A stretch of 64,000 nucleotides of DNA from Brachionus plicatilis (taxonomy: Eukaryota; Rotifera; Eurotatoria; Ploima; Brachionidae): the NCBI GenBank assembly GCA_010279815.1, contig QEOQ01000704.1, positions 567,955 through 631,954 on the forward strand, given 5' to 3'. Under the pieces are notes generated by a model. It had not been told where the DNA came from. It was given only the letters and a program-made list of their open reading frames with translations, and did no database searches. The position numbers and the translations under genes are program-made. This document shows positions 34,063-44,690 of the stretch, piece after piece. How positions within the stretch are numbered: the first letter of the stretch is position 1; each line of letters begins with the position of its first letter.

Positions 34063-35603
34063 ATGAACAAACTAAAAATCTTTCCATTAAAAAACAATGA
34101 AGAAGTGTTTTCTCTCATATTTTTATGTCTAAAACTTGACTTGGATTATGAAAAAGAAACTTTGACTGAAGTTTTCAATGCCGAATTTGATCAAAATTTG
34201 CATCCTGAAAATGTTACTCCTATTCTTTCGAAATTGTGCTATTATAATGAATTAAATTTTGGCAACATTTTGATGAAATTTAGGCAATTAACTTGTAGAT
34301 TGAAAAGTAGGCAAAAATATGTTTGTCCACCTGTCAAAAAATGTTTAAAATGTCAAAATTCTCTTTCCTCAAAAGAAGTTAAAAATGTAATTACTTACAC
34401 CACAAAAGGCTCAGAAGTTATGAAATTTATAAAAACTCAATGCTCAGATTGTTGTATTATTTATGAAAATGATAGATATTTGATTAAAGGAGAAAAATTT
34501 TTTTACACCCAGTCATTCTCGAAGTTTATTTCACTAAGTCAATCTACATCATTTGAAATTGATGTATTAGAAAATTTTGATAACCATTTATTGGTGAATG
34601 CTGTCAGCTTTAAAGGTTAAATTTTAAATTTAATTGAATGAAGTCGTCTTTTCAGTTTTTTTTTATAAAGGATTCACGGACGCATACAATGACCAACACC
34701 GGGATAGATCAGTAAAGCCCTTATGTAGGAAAAGATTAAGTGAAATTTGGTTCACATATAAAATAAGGAGTTTAAATTATAAATATGGATTTGAAAACCA
34801 TTTTTTTGATCCTAAGTTTACAGATCATTATCTTGGATATTTAAATGCAGACTTTATTAAATTTTTTTCGATTTATTGGAATAGAAAGCATGATTCAATT
34901 TATTGTTCTAAATTTTTTTTATGCAAAAAAACAAGTTAGATAAACTTTATTTAGAATCTTATTAACTTTAATAATATTTTTAGTTGTATTTGATGGGAAT
35001 CAGAAATGTAAACGTCTTCGGTGTTTAGCACAGAATGATGACGGGTTTTTATGTGATGAAACACCAGATCATGAAAATTATTTTTGCTCTGATCATAAAA
35101 ATTTCAATATTAAAAGCATTAGTGGAGTTCAACCTGGTAAGTTCAATAAAATTGGATAATGGACTAAATCTAAATAATTAAGCTGAATTTGAATCAATAA
35201 TTGATCACAGAAAAAGTGCAATTGGAATTGAATATAAGCTAAAATTTGATTCATCTCCTTATTATAGATGGGTACCAGAAAACTTCATTCAAAAATGGCC
35301 TAATGCATTAAATGTGTATTTAAAACGAATAAATAATAAAGATGAATCAAAATGTAATGTTGATAAAGAGTTATGCTTTAACAAACGAAAGACTGGAGGA
35401 ATTGTCACGGGTATAACAAGTTGTGGATTGATCCTGCATTTCAATGAAATTGTTAAGGGAGAATCATTAAGTTCATTACAATGTTCTGTGAAGTCAGTAA
35501 AAACAGTTAATGAAAATCTTAAATATGTTATTTACGATAATGCTTGTCATTTATCCGAGTATATAGATAAGCATTCAGATAATATTTCAAAAGAATTAAT
35601 ATT
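34063..35603 (+). CDS. KDZ (Zisupton-like) transposase, 3' end lost in assembly gap
   Basis: Exons 34063-34615, 34671-34934, 34984-35136 and 35183-35603; introns are 55, 49 and 46 nt and all phases fit. The first exon carries a cysteine cluster (CPPVKKCLKC, later CSDCC) like the CxC clusters tied to KDZ transposases. Exon 2 has FTDAYNDQHRDRSVKPLCRK and RLSEIWFTYKI. Exon 3 opens IVFDGNQKCKRLRC, with the DGN that holds the first catalytic Asp, then CDETPDHENYFCSDH. Exon 4 has CFNKRKTGGIVTGITSCGLI, HFNEIVKGESLSSL and VIYDNACHL, with the second catalytic Asp. The third catalytic acid would lie in the N gap. No stop or frame break is seen in the readable part, so the gene may be intact. KDZ transposases move cut-and-paste DNA transposons of fish, fungi and other eukaryotes. 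Confidence 0.78.
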
Positions 35604-36086
35604 NNNNNNNNNNNNNNNNNNNNNNNNNNNNNNNNNNNNNNNNNNNNNNNNNNNNNNNNNNNNNNNNNNNNNNNNNNNNNNNNNNNNNNNNNNNNNNNNN
35701 NNNNNNNNNNNNNNNNNNNNNNNNNNNNNNNNNNNNNNNNNNNNNNNNNNNNNNNNNNNNNNNNNNNNNNNNNNNNNNNNNNNNNNNNNNNNNNNNNNNN
35801 NNNNNNNNNNNNNNNNNNNNNNNNNNNNNNNNNNNNNNNNNNNNNNNNNNNNNNNNNNNNNNNNNNNNNNNNNNNNNNNNNNNNNNNNNNNNNNNNNNNN
35901 NNNNNNNNNNNNNNNNNNNNNNNNNNNNNNNNNNNNNNNNNNNNNNNNNNNNNNNNNNNNNNNNNNNNNNNNNNNNNNNNNNNNNNNNNNNNNNNNNNNN
36001 NNNNNNNNNNNNNNNNNNNNNNNNNNNNNNNNNNNNNNNNNNNNNNNNNNNNNNNNNNNNNNNNNNNNNNNNNNNNNNNNNNNNNN
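35604..36086. other. Assembly gap, 483 N
   Basis: A run of N joins exon 4 of the KDZ-type gene to the right minisatellite. The true length is unknown, since tandem arrays often collapse. Confidence 1.
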
Positions 36087-36670
36087 GTTAAAAAAAAGAA
36101 TAATTGAATAATTGAATAGTTGAATAGTTGAAAAAGTTAATAAAATTTAAAAGTTGAATAGTTGAATAGTTGAAAAAGTTAATAAAATGTAAAAGTTGAA
36201 TAATAGAATAATTGAATAGTTGAATAAGTTTAAAAAAAGAATAATTGAAAAGTTGAATAGTTGAATAAGTTAAAAAAAAGAATAATTGAATAATTGAATA
36301 GTTGAATAGTTGAAAAAGTTAATAAAATTTAAAAGTTGAATAGTTGAATAGTTGAAAAAGTTAATAAAATTTTAAAGTTGAATAATAGAATAATTGAATA
36401 GTTGAATAAGTTAAAAAAAAGAATAATTGAATAATTGAATAGTTGAATAGTTGAATAAGTTAAAAAAAAGAATAATTGAAAAGTTGAATAGTTGAATAAG
36501 TAAAAAAATTTAAAAAATGAATAATAGAATAATTGAATAATTGAATAAGTTAATAAATTTAAAAGTTGAATAATAGAATAATTGAATAGTTGAATAAGTT
36601 AAAAAAAAGAATAATTGAATAGTTGAATAGTTGAAAAAGTTAATAAATTAAAAAGTTGAATAATAGAAAA
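36087..36670 (-). repeat. TTCAA minisatellite, right flank, opposite orientation
   Basis: Units GAATAATTGAATAATTGAAT, AGTTGAATAGTTGAAAAAGT and AAAAGTTGAATAATAG, in higher-order blocks of about 85-90 bp. The complement reads TTCAACTATTCAACTATTCA, the motif of the left array at 30300. It starts directly at the gap edge. Confidence 0.95.
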
Positions 36671-37042
36671 GTACACATAGTAGGAATAAAATAATAATCA
36701 AAAAATGATAATTGTAAAATTGAAGAACACAAAAAGTTGTCCATTACTCCTTTTAGTGGGTCAATGAAATCATTCAAATATAACATGATTTAGTTTTTTG
36801 AATAAAAAATTTTATTTTCTAAAATCCTTCATTTTGAAAAATCACTAACGAGAAATTATCTAAAATAAATTTAAAAGAAATAAAATTTTTAAAATTAAAT
36901 TACATTGAATCAAACTTTTTAAGTTGTTCCACACTAAAAGTTTGGTCATCTTTTTTCATTATTAAATAAAGATAACCATTTCTTTTTAAATTTTTTTTTT
37001 TATAAAATTAAAAGTAGAAATAGAAAAATCAATTGTTTTTTT
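36671..37042. other. Region upstream of the channel gene
   Basis: AT-rich 5' flank with no obvious TATA box at the expected distance. No other gene seen. Confidence 0.4.
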
Positions 37043-38530
37043 GTGATGAAAAATAAAATATTACCAGGTGAGATCAACGAGCTAAAACGGCAGAAGTTAT
37101 GTTTCAAAGACATTTTCCTAGAATGGACTGCATCAGTGTCTTTTCATGGATTTCCTCAGATATTTCTGACAAAATACAACACAATTAGAATCGTGTGGAT
37201 TATTTTTTTTCTGACTTCTAATGCTTTTTGTTTCTACATTATTTCATTAAGCATTATTAATTACTTAAAGTACGAAGTGGTTACAACAATAAAAGTAATT
37301 GAAAAAGATTCTCTCCCTTTTCCAGCAGTGACTGTTTGCAATGCCAATCCATTTGTCTCTGAAGAAGGCTTAAAATATGTTTCATCTTTTCTTGAAGAAA
37401 ATAATTTAACCTATATTCATGATTCAGAATTGAACAATTTTGGTGAGAAAAATAATCAAGAAATTTTTTCCAATAACACTTTTAATCGTTACATGGTCAC
37501 AACAGTTTCGAAAGGCTTGAAAACAGAAAAAAAGAAAAAATTTTCGCTGGAATTAAAGGAGATTTTAATCAGTTGTATGTTCAACCTTCAGCAATGCAGT
37601 GAAAATGACTGGGAATGGTACTATGATTATTTTTATGGCAACTGTCATCGTTTTAATACAGGTAAAAATTTTAAAGGAGAAAATATTGATATAAAATATA
37701 CAAACAGTGCTGGAAAATACAATGGCCTAATGATCGAATTGTTCACTGGTATACCTAATAATCATAAAACTTTAAGTTTAACAAATGGCGCTCACATATT
37801 TATAGATGATAATAGTTTTAAACCGATAACTCAGGGAGGTTATGATGTCGCAACAGGTTTTAGCACTAATTTGGCTATCGAGAGAATAAAAACAAAGCTA
37901 ATGCCACAGCCTTATAGTGAATGCATTCAAAATTTAGATTCAATTGATTCGTTTGATTCAGAGTATTACAGAAAAGTATTTAGATCCAATTTATTATATC
38001 GACAATCAGATTGCTTTGAAGCTTTTCAGCTATCTGAAATATATAAAAATTGTAGTTGTGATGAAATGGGGAATAATCTTGTATACGAGAACAACAATAC
38101 ATGTGATACCTTTGCTGAACTACTTTGCGCAATTAATATTAATCAAAAATTATTGGAAACAAACTTTAAACATAAAAATAAATTGTTTTGTCCATTAGAA
38201 TGTGAATCAATAAGATATAAAGTAATAAAATCTGAAAACAACTATCCATCTGAATCATATGGAAATGATCTTTCAAAAACAAGCAAGATAAGAAGCCTTT
38301 TTGAAAATAGATCAAATATTAGCAATGAGGAATTGAGAAAAAATGTCTTAGCAGTCAGTGTTTACTATGAATATTCGGAACAAACAGAGATATCTCAAAG
38401 TGCAAGCATTAGTTGGGAAGGATTTGTTGGAACAATAGGTGGAACTCTTGGACTATTTTTGGGAATGAGTTTTCTAAGTTTTGTGGAATTGTTTGATTTA
38501 TTCTTACAGATTATATTCAAAAAATCTTAA
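37043..38530 (+). CDS. DEG/ENaC-family sodium channel subunit, single exon
   Basis: An uninterrupted 495-codon frame from ATG 37043 (MMKNKILPGE) to TAA 38530. N-terminal cytosolic part with the His-Gly gating motif (FHGFPQIF, H35-G36); first membrane helix at about 48-76; the post-TM1 signature FPAVTVCNANPF at 93-104; a large cysteine-rich extracellular loop (for example CMFNLQQC, YGNCHRFNTG, CSCDEMGNN, CPLECESI); pre-TM2 SASISWEGFVGTIGGTLGLF and the second helix from about 462, including the G-x-S selectivity filter as GMS (474-476). All family landmarks and the usual length (about 500 residues) are present. These trimeric, amiloride-sensitive cation channels sit in the plasma membrane; gating may be by peptide, proton or touch. 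Which type this is cannot be told. Absence of introns within a genome of short introns is notable. A second ATG at codon 2 could also serve as start. Confidence 0.93.
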   Translation: MMKNKILPGEINELKRQKLCFKDIFLEWTASVSFHGFPQIFLTKYNTIRIVWIIFFLTSNAFCFYIISLSIINYLKYEVVTTIKVIEKDSLPFPAVTVCNANPFVSEEGLKYVSSFLEENNLTYIHDSELNNFGEKNNQEIFSNNTFNRYMVTTVSKGLKTEKKKKFSLELKEILISCMFNLQQCSENDWEWYYDYFYGNCHRFNTGKNFKGENIDIKYTNSAGKYNGLMIELFTGIPNNHKTLSLTNGAHIFIDDNSFKPITQGGYDVATGFSTNLAIERIKTKLMPQPYSECIQNLDSIDSFDSEYYRKVFRSNLLYRQSDCFEAFQLSEIYKNCSCDEMGNNLVYENNNTCDTFAELLCAININQKLLETNFKHKNKLFCPLECESIRYKVIKSENNYPSESYGNDLSKTSKIRSLFENRSNISNEELRKNVLAVSVYYEYSEQTEISQSASISWEGFVGTIGGTLGLFLGMSFLSFVELFDLFLQIIFKKS

Positions 38531-38930
38531 TCAAGCAAAATTAAAAGGCACTCGAGAAATTTTTTAATTGAATCGTAAGAATCATATTTTCATAAATTTT
38601 ATTTATTTTCATTCATAGATATGTTATGTTTATTTTATGAACCAAAACTAAATATAAGAGATATTTTTTTGGTAGCTAAAATTAATAAAATTAATTAAAC
38701 TTTTATTTTAATATTATTGAATCACATAATGACTGACAAAGATGATATAAATTTTTAAAGCTCCCTTCCTTGATAATCACATTCCAATCTATATTCTGAT
38801 CTAAGAATCTCTGAATTTTTGAAAATTGCTTTTAAAAGAAGCTTTAAAAAAGTCCTTTTTATTTTATTATTTAAAGGGAAGTAATTTTTTGTAAAAATCC
38901 AAGCGTTTTTGCTGGTACTTCACTAAAATA
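38531..38930. other. 3' flank of the channel gene
   Basis: AT-rich, no frame of note. Candidate polyadenylation sequences are poor; TAATATTATTG and AATAAAATTAATT occur near 38685-38720. Confidence 0.35.
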
Positions 38931-38939
38931 CAAAGATAA

Positions 38940-39310
38940 TTTTGCAAGTAAAATCATCCTTTTTCAAAATATCATTTCAATTCAAAAAGTTTGTCTTTAG
39001 ATATTAAACTAAATCTTTGATTTAATTTAAATAATTTTAATGTAACATGATTTACATGCAATGTAGATTTAGAAAATAAGAAAAAATTGAGAAAACATTC
39101 TCTCAATCCAATAATAAAATCGATTTTCAATTTAGTTAACTGATTTTTTTTTTAGTTTTATTTTCATTTTATTACTAATTTGGAATTTTTTATTTGAAAT
39201 TTTTTTTTTTAATTTAGTTGTGAATGCTAACACAAATACTTTTGGAATAAAAAATCTCAAATAAACTCTACAAATAATCAGCTAATACATTTAATTATTA
39301 AAATCGATTA
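38940..39310. repeat. Copy of the dispersed inverted-repeat family of 25.4/27.3/50.3 kb
   Basis: AAATATCATTTCAATTCAAA at 38958 is the reversed terminal motif of the family; ATGTAGATTTAGAAAATAAG, TTTGGAATTTTTTATTTG and ACAAATACTTTTGGAATAAA follow in the order seen at 25440-25695. It breaks off near 39310, so only one arm and the centre remain. Confidence 0.65.
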
Positions 39311-39580
39311 TCAATGGACTGAGAATTTTTTTTTCAATTGGCGCACAATATTAAGGGTAATATAAATTAAATTGATATTGTAGTTTTTGAGTAAACTTGA
39401 AGAAACGATCTTAGAAAAAACTCAATAATTTCATTCCAACTCCAAAATTGTCAATTGCTTACTAAATTTATTCTAGATACTATTCATGAAAAATGCAAAA
39501 AAACTTGCCTACTCCAAATGGTACCCTTTAAAGTTTTCTTATAAAATAATTGGCCACATTCTATGAACCATTAATTTATA

Positions 39581-40087
39581 CCGTATTCCCTTGTTCGATA
39601 ATGCAGCGCCACAACCTAGAACACATCATTGGCGCAGGCGCTATACTAAATCTCGCCCATGTTAAATTCAACTTAACTTGTGTTGCATGGGCCAAAACCG
39701 TATTTCGGGTTGTGGCGATGCACTATATCTAGGGTCTTGAGAATGGTGCTGCATTATTTAAGTTTAGCAAAGGGATAATATTTAAAAAAAAAAAAGAATT
39801 TTTTTTAATTAAGTATTTGGTGCGGCATTAAAGTTTAAAAATAAAAAAGAATTTAAAATAAAAAAATATTGTCTTGAATTATTTTTATATTTTCTTTTTA
39901 AATCATTCAAATGATGCAGCACCATTCTCAAGACCCTAGATATAGTGCATCGCCACAACCCGAAATACGGTTTTAGCGCATGCAACACAAGTTAAGTTGA
40001 ATTTAACATGGGCGAGATTTAGTATAGCGCCTGCGCCAATGATGTGTTCTAGGTTGTGGCGCTGCATTATCGAACAAGGGAATACGG
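39581..40087. mobile_element. Complete TA-flanked foldback element, 507 bp
   Basis: Arms of about 240 bp start CCGTATTCCCTTGTTCGATA and end in the exact complement, with TA on both sides (39579-39580, 40088-40089). The arms include GCAGCGCCACAACC, GGCGCAGGCGC and AGGGTCTTGAGAATGGTGC. Only a short T/A-rich loop separates them. Non-autonomous; a diverged single end of the same kind (TACCGTATCCCCTTG) lies at 57927. Confidence 0.9.
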
Positions 40088-41020
40088 TAGCTTAATTATT
40101 CTCGCGTGACCTCAAATTTATTCGCATTTTAACTTAACTAACTTATTTTAATTTGTTTATTAAAAAAAGAAAGTTAACAAAAAAATTAAATAATCAAAGG
40201 TTTATATCGGAACAACTTTGGAAGTACATCTCTTAAAAAAGTCATTAGTATGGTAAGCTTAACTAAAGAATGAAATAGCAAACAAGAAAGTTGAAAAAAT
40301 ATTCTAACATTATAAATTATTAACAATATATCAATATTAAATTCTCAAGCACTCTAGAGGGCTTATTATTTAAACTGATAAATTAATAAAATTTAAGCAA
40401 TTTAATAAAAAAATATTGGAATTAAAATTTTCTAAACTTTTTTAATAAGATGGGAAAAAATCCAATCTCAAGCAGGATTTTTTTTGGAATATTTTACTAA
40501 CAAAAATTTGAGATTAATTTCAACTTTGGCCACAAATTAAGAAGGGCTATCAACTATACATAAAAAATACTTCTCAGTTTTTTATTGATTGTTTAGAGTA
40601 AATTATAGTATTTTTAATTTTTAAAAAATTTAAAATAAGGTTTCTCGTTATATGGGGTCTCGTTATACGGAGGATTGACTGTAATCTTGAATTAAAAAAC
40701 TCAAAGGTTTTTTAACCAAATTTCGATTTTGCCAGACTATTAGCGAAAATTTTTGATTTAGCAAGTCTGTCTGAGTTCACTTTAAACAAAATTTGTGAAT
40801 ACATTTGTTTTCCACTTTAAAGTCTTTACTGTATTTAATAATTTAGACTTGAACTAGGCCGCCAAAAAAACTTTTTTTTTAAACGACGCTTTTTTGTGTA
40901 TTATTAAAAAAAAAGTTTTGACCCTGACTTTATTTAAAAAAATTAAAGTCTAAATCCATCTATAAAAGCTTCTAAATTTACTTTTTTTTACTAAAAATTA
41001 CCATTACTAAATAAAATTTC
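40088..41020. other. Intergenic with one orphan pogo-type end
   Basis: No gene. At 40645-40681 TCTCGTTATATGGGGTCTCG and GGAGGATTGACTG, followed by TA, match the right end of the element at 43575-43617, but no left end is visible. Confidence 0.55.
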
Positions 41021-41192
41021 ACGTAAAATTACGTGAAAAAAAGTAATTTCTTTTTTTTCGCCAAAAAATTTAAAAAAAGTCAAAAAATGTCAAAATTCTC
41101 AAAAAAATAGTATTTTTTGGACCTTGCTTTTTACAAAAATTTACGTAATTTCACGTAAAATTACGTAAAAACAGTTTTTCGTAGCAGTACTG
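41021..41192. repeat. Solo arm of the ACGTAAA foldback family
   Basis: ATTTCACGTAAAATTACGTG ... CAAAAAATGTCAAAATTCTC ... ACAGTTTTTCGTAGCAGTAC followed by TGTA matches the right arm of the element at 47925-49587. No left arm is present. Confidence 0.75.
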
Positions 41193-42240
41193 TAAAGACT
41201 TGGATATTACCAAAAAAATTATCCGAACAAGATTTTAAAAATAAAAAGTATTGCTTTTTTTTTCAAAAGATCATCTAGTTAAATTCGTTCCCTAACATCT
41301 TTCCTTTAAAAAAGCTTGGGAAAGGGCATCTAATTCAATCAAAATGGATAAATCAAAAAAATAAAATGTTAATCTATTCAATTGTATATGTTTTATGACA
41401 ATTTAATAAAGTATTTTTTGTTAATATTTATTCCTTTAATTAATTTTAATTTTTCATTTTTTACTATTTTTTAACCATTAAATTTCATTTTACCAAAATT
41501 TACGTAAATTATGGTTTTGTGAAATTTGGAACTTAAAACAGAAAATAAACGTGCAAGAAATCTTTTTTAGAGGTTGAAGGCTTGCTTTTCAAATTCAACA
41601 TAGTATAACATACAAAAATACTTCAACTTTTAAAACCTGTTACTAATGTGCAAGATCTCTGCAAAATGCAGTTGTCTTGGACATATTGAAATTTAATTTC
41701 TGCCAAATTCGCAGAGTTTAATGCTAATAATGATTCAATTATGCATGGCGCATAATATTGAATTTAAATAACAAGTTTTTACTTTAAGAAACAAACCAAG
41801 AAGATTTTTCAAATTTTAAATTTTTTTTAACTTCACATAACTCTATTTTCTTTATTTAATTAAGTTAGTTTCAATCCAGTTTTTTCCTAAAAAATTTTTT
41901 TAAATTAACTTTTTAAAGTATTTTTTCAAATATCAACGAAATGTAAGCGAGTTGAAGCTAACAAATTGAAACCAACTTAAGGCCCCCTAATTTCTAAATC
42001 TTATTAAAAAAATAATATATTATATTTTCAATTTCAAGATTAATAAAGATATTGTTCTAACACAAAAATTTTTTTTAAAAAGTTTAAAACTATAAATAAA
42101 TCAAGTTGTCAATCAACTGTTTGTGCTAGCTTTTGCCTATTTAAATAAAAATTCGAACTTAAAAAATATTTCAAAATGTTTAAAATTTATTTTTATCTAT
42201 TTTGACATTAAAAAAAAAGAAAAATTTTAAAATTTTTTTG
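41193..42240. other. Gene-poor AT-rich stretch
   Basis: No supported gene. Short frames exist but none has a recognisable domain. Confidence 0.35.
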
Positions 42241-42245
42241 AATTG

Positions 42246-42377
42246 TGTCACGCAAAAAAATGCGTTTTGAGTGTGAGTGTGAGTGTATCACGCAAAAATT
42301 ATGCGTGATCAAGTGTGAGTGAGAGTTGAGTGCTTATCACTCAAACTCACACTCATACTCAAAAAAAAATGCGTGAA
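42246..42377. repeat. Foldback with GAGTGTGAG arms and TCACGCA ends
   Basis: TCACGCAAAAAAATGCG then GAGTGTGAGTGTGAGTG, a centre TCACGCAAAAATTATGCGTGA (itself palindromic), then the complementary ACTCACACTCATACTC and AATGCGTGA. Flanks AATTGTG and AATTGTC are similar, hinting at an old target duplication. Probably a small hAT-like MITE. Confidence 0.55.
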
Positions 42378-42484
42378 ATTGTCTGTTTGAAACTGAGAAA
42401 AATATTTGAAGCATCGCACTTTTCAATGTTATTTCAACATTGGATACATTTTGTAATTTAAACACAAAAAATTAACCCATTATT

Positions 42485-42612
42485 TATTTTATTTATTGTC
42501 TGTATCGAGCTAAAGCTCATTTAGATAAAAATAAAATAATTAATGATGGCACGTCTTCTGACTTTCCTAAGTCAAGCGTCTTTAACCTAAGTAGGGATCT
42601 TCGGTCATAGTC
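42485..42612 (-). mobile_element. LINE 3' UTR and tail
   Basis: On the minus strand AGATCCCTACTTAGGTTAAA ... CTTGACTTAGGAAAG ... GAGCTTTAGCTCGATACAG then AATAAATAAAATAAAT, a relative of the 57460 tail. Confidence 0.6.
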
Positions 42613-42618
42613 AATATA

Positions 42619-42720
42619 CAGTGGTGTTCTGGATATAGTAATTTACGATAATTTACGTAAAATGTTGTAAAAAAAAATGTCCAAAAAATTGAAATAATTT
42701 GGCACTTTAAAAAAAAAAAA
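42619..42720. repeat. ACGTAAA-type element end
   Basis: TACAGTGGTGTTCTGGATAT followed by AATTTACGATAATTTACGTA is close to 58893 (ATACTGTGGTATTCCGGATT) and shares CAGTGGTG with the Tc1 element at 60831. Confidence 0.5.
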
Positions 42721-42779
42721 AAGAATTCTTTTATCCTTTAATATTTATTTTCAAAATTGTGTATAAAAAAAAATTTACC

Positions 42780-43617
42780 ATAAATTTCGTTGCTCGTTAT
42801 ATCGAAACTCGTTATATCGAAATTGCATTGAAAAAGATGGGCAAAAAATTTTTTTTTTCAAAATGTTTATTGGTAAAAAAATAAATAAAAAAGGAAAAAA
42901 AATACAAAATTATTGTTTTTTTACAAAATCTTTAATAGATGTTTGTTTAGTATTACATTTTTCAATCACAAAATTTTCAATATTAAACAAAAAATCAACT
43001 TTTTTTGAGAAATCTTGGTTTTTATTCAAAAAAAATCTTTTAAATCATTAATTTTATCGAGTATTTATTTTATTGAGCTTATAACAGGTTTTTTAGGTTT
43101 TTCGATTTCTTCGACATCAGATTCACTGTCATCATTTTGTGCTGTATTGTTAACTGAACTGATGATCTCAACATCTGATAATAAGCCGCTAGCAGGAAAA
43201 TTTGAATTGAAGGAGCGATTTTTTGTTCGCAATGTTTTGTTATTATTTCAACTTTTGTTTCAAGTGAAATACACTTTCTTTTTTTTGATTAAGATTGGAC
43301 ATTTTTTATAAACAATTAGATAGGAAATGTTTTCTGGTGATTTATAGTTATTCATGAAGATAAGTTAATTGTTTTATTTTTATTTTTTTTTTATATAAAA
43401 AGTGTGAAAAAATTTCTTTTGTTCAAGCTCGTTGTAGGAAGTTTTTATTCTTAAGAAAATGATTAAGCAGTATTTCATTATAAGCTCGTTATATCAAATT
43501 TTCGTTATATCGAAACTCGTTATATCGAATTAATTTTTATATCTTTTTCTATAGCTCGTAATCGGTTCTAGCCAAGTTGCTCGTTATATAGGGTCTCGTT
43601 ATACGAAGGATTGACTG
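42780..43617 (-). pseudogene. pogo/Tigger-type element remnant with transposase C-terminus
   Basis: The right end (complement CAGTCAATCCTTCGTATAAC) stops at 43617 before TA, and CTCGTTATATCGAAA units recur at 42790-42825 and 43480-43530. On the minus strand at about 43210-43020 a frame reads LLSDVEIISSVNNTAQND, then SESDVEEIEKPKKP and VISSIK, with stops afterwards; an acidic stretch before the final helix is typical of pogo/Tigger transposase tails. The left TIR is missing. The right end abuts LINE coding sequence at 43620, so the element seems to have inserted in that LINE. Confidence 0.55.
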
Positions 43618-43620
43618 TAA

Positions 43621-44140
43621 CGCATTAGAAAAGTATGGTCTTTATTCATTTCAACATCGAATTTTTGAAAGGATGCTAACTTTTTCTTATAAATGTCTAT
43701 TTTATTTCAATTCTCCGCTAAATCTTAAAGAAAAATGACTCAAGAAATTTGAATTATATTTTAAGGAACAACAATAACCTTATTGAACCAATGGCCAAAT
43801 CAAAAAGTGGTTAAAAAAAACTTGTGAACATTTTTATTCAAGATTAATAAATTACTTTGTGATCAAGAGATCAATGTTGAAGTTTTCAACGTTTAACCTT
43901 TCAATTTTCAATAACATAAATTTAATTTACACAGATTTTGTTTCTAAATTTGAATTATTTAACTTAAATAGCTTATTGTTAAATTTTTTCAAATAACTAT
44001 TAAATCAATAATTCTATTCAATTTTTTTTTATATTTTTAATATATGTATTTTTTTTTTAATAATTAATTAAATAAATGAAGTGTTAATCAGTCTCATGAG
44101 GCATGGGCACTAGCCTGTTGATTAACCTTGAATAAATAAA
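43621..44140 (+). pseudogene. LINE ORF2 C-terminus and 3' tail
   Basis: Frame NALEKYGLYSFQHRIFERML ... SPLNLKEK is the C-terminal region seen in many CR1/jockey-like ORF2 proteins, followed by stops and by a 3' end TCTCATGAGGCATGGGCA, GTTGATTAACCTTGAATAAA with A-rich tail at 44085-44150. The same tail is found reversed at 28808. The rest of the LINE is absent. Confidence 0.6.
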
Positions 44141-44149
44141 AAAAAATAA

Positions 44150-44650
44150 TAATAAATAATAATTTTTTTTCTTTTTAATTATTTTTTATATTATTTAATC
44201 TTTTTTAACTTTATTTTTAATTTTTTTTGTTTTATATATTTTTATTGTGAAGGTTGGTAGAGGTACAGATAAATAAGAAAATTATTTAAAAGTTAAATAA
44301 AGAATTTTAAATATTTTTTTCAGATTTTCAAATAAAAATTAAACTCATTCTATATGTTAACTAAAAATTATTTTTTTATATGAAACATGGCACTTTTTCA
44401 ATGTTATTTCAGCATTGTATACATTTTGTATTTCAAACACAAAAAATTAAACCATTTGAATTTAAAATAATTTTATTACTCAACAATGAGATGATCTAAA
44501 ATTATGAAAATTCAAAAATTCAAAAACTCAAAAAAAATGAGCTTCCATCTTGATTCATGAAAACTTTTAAAAATTTCCGCGACACTGATTACTCAATTCA
44601 GACTAGGTTGCACTTTAATTAATTGTTATGCTAATCTGTGTCGTTATCTT
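44150..44650. other. Upstream flank of the secreted-protein genes
   Basis: T-rich and without genes. GCACTTTTTCAATGTTATTT near 44388 recurs at 42416 and 5262, a small dispersed repeat. Confidence 0.4.
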
Positions 44651-44651
44651 G

Positions 44652-44658
44652 TATAAAT
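44652..44658 (+). promoter_or_regulatory. TATA box of the first secreted-protein gene
   Basis: TATAAAT in the context CTTGTATAAATGAG, 33 bp before the ATG at 44691. The 5' leader would be very short (about 5-10 nt) if transcription starts 25-30 bp downstream, so the signal is suggestive rather than certain. Confidence 0.55.
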
Positions 44659-44690
44659 GAGATTCCTTTTTTCCTAGCAAACAAACAAGA

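Noticed and set aside
35314..36111. Reading frame that runs through the N gap
   Set aside because: The frame across N is meaningless; the KDZ-type coding sequence is only supported to 35603.
37944..38198. Alternative frame within the channel gene
   Set aside because: It overlaps a complete DEG/ENaC coding sequence and has no features of its own.
43015..43311. Plus-strand 98-codon frame
   Set aside because: The minus strand here reads as the acidic tail of a pogo/Tigger transposase beside a matching terminal repeat.
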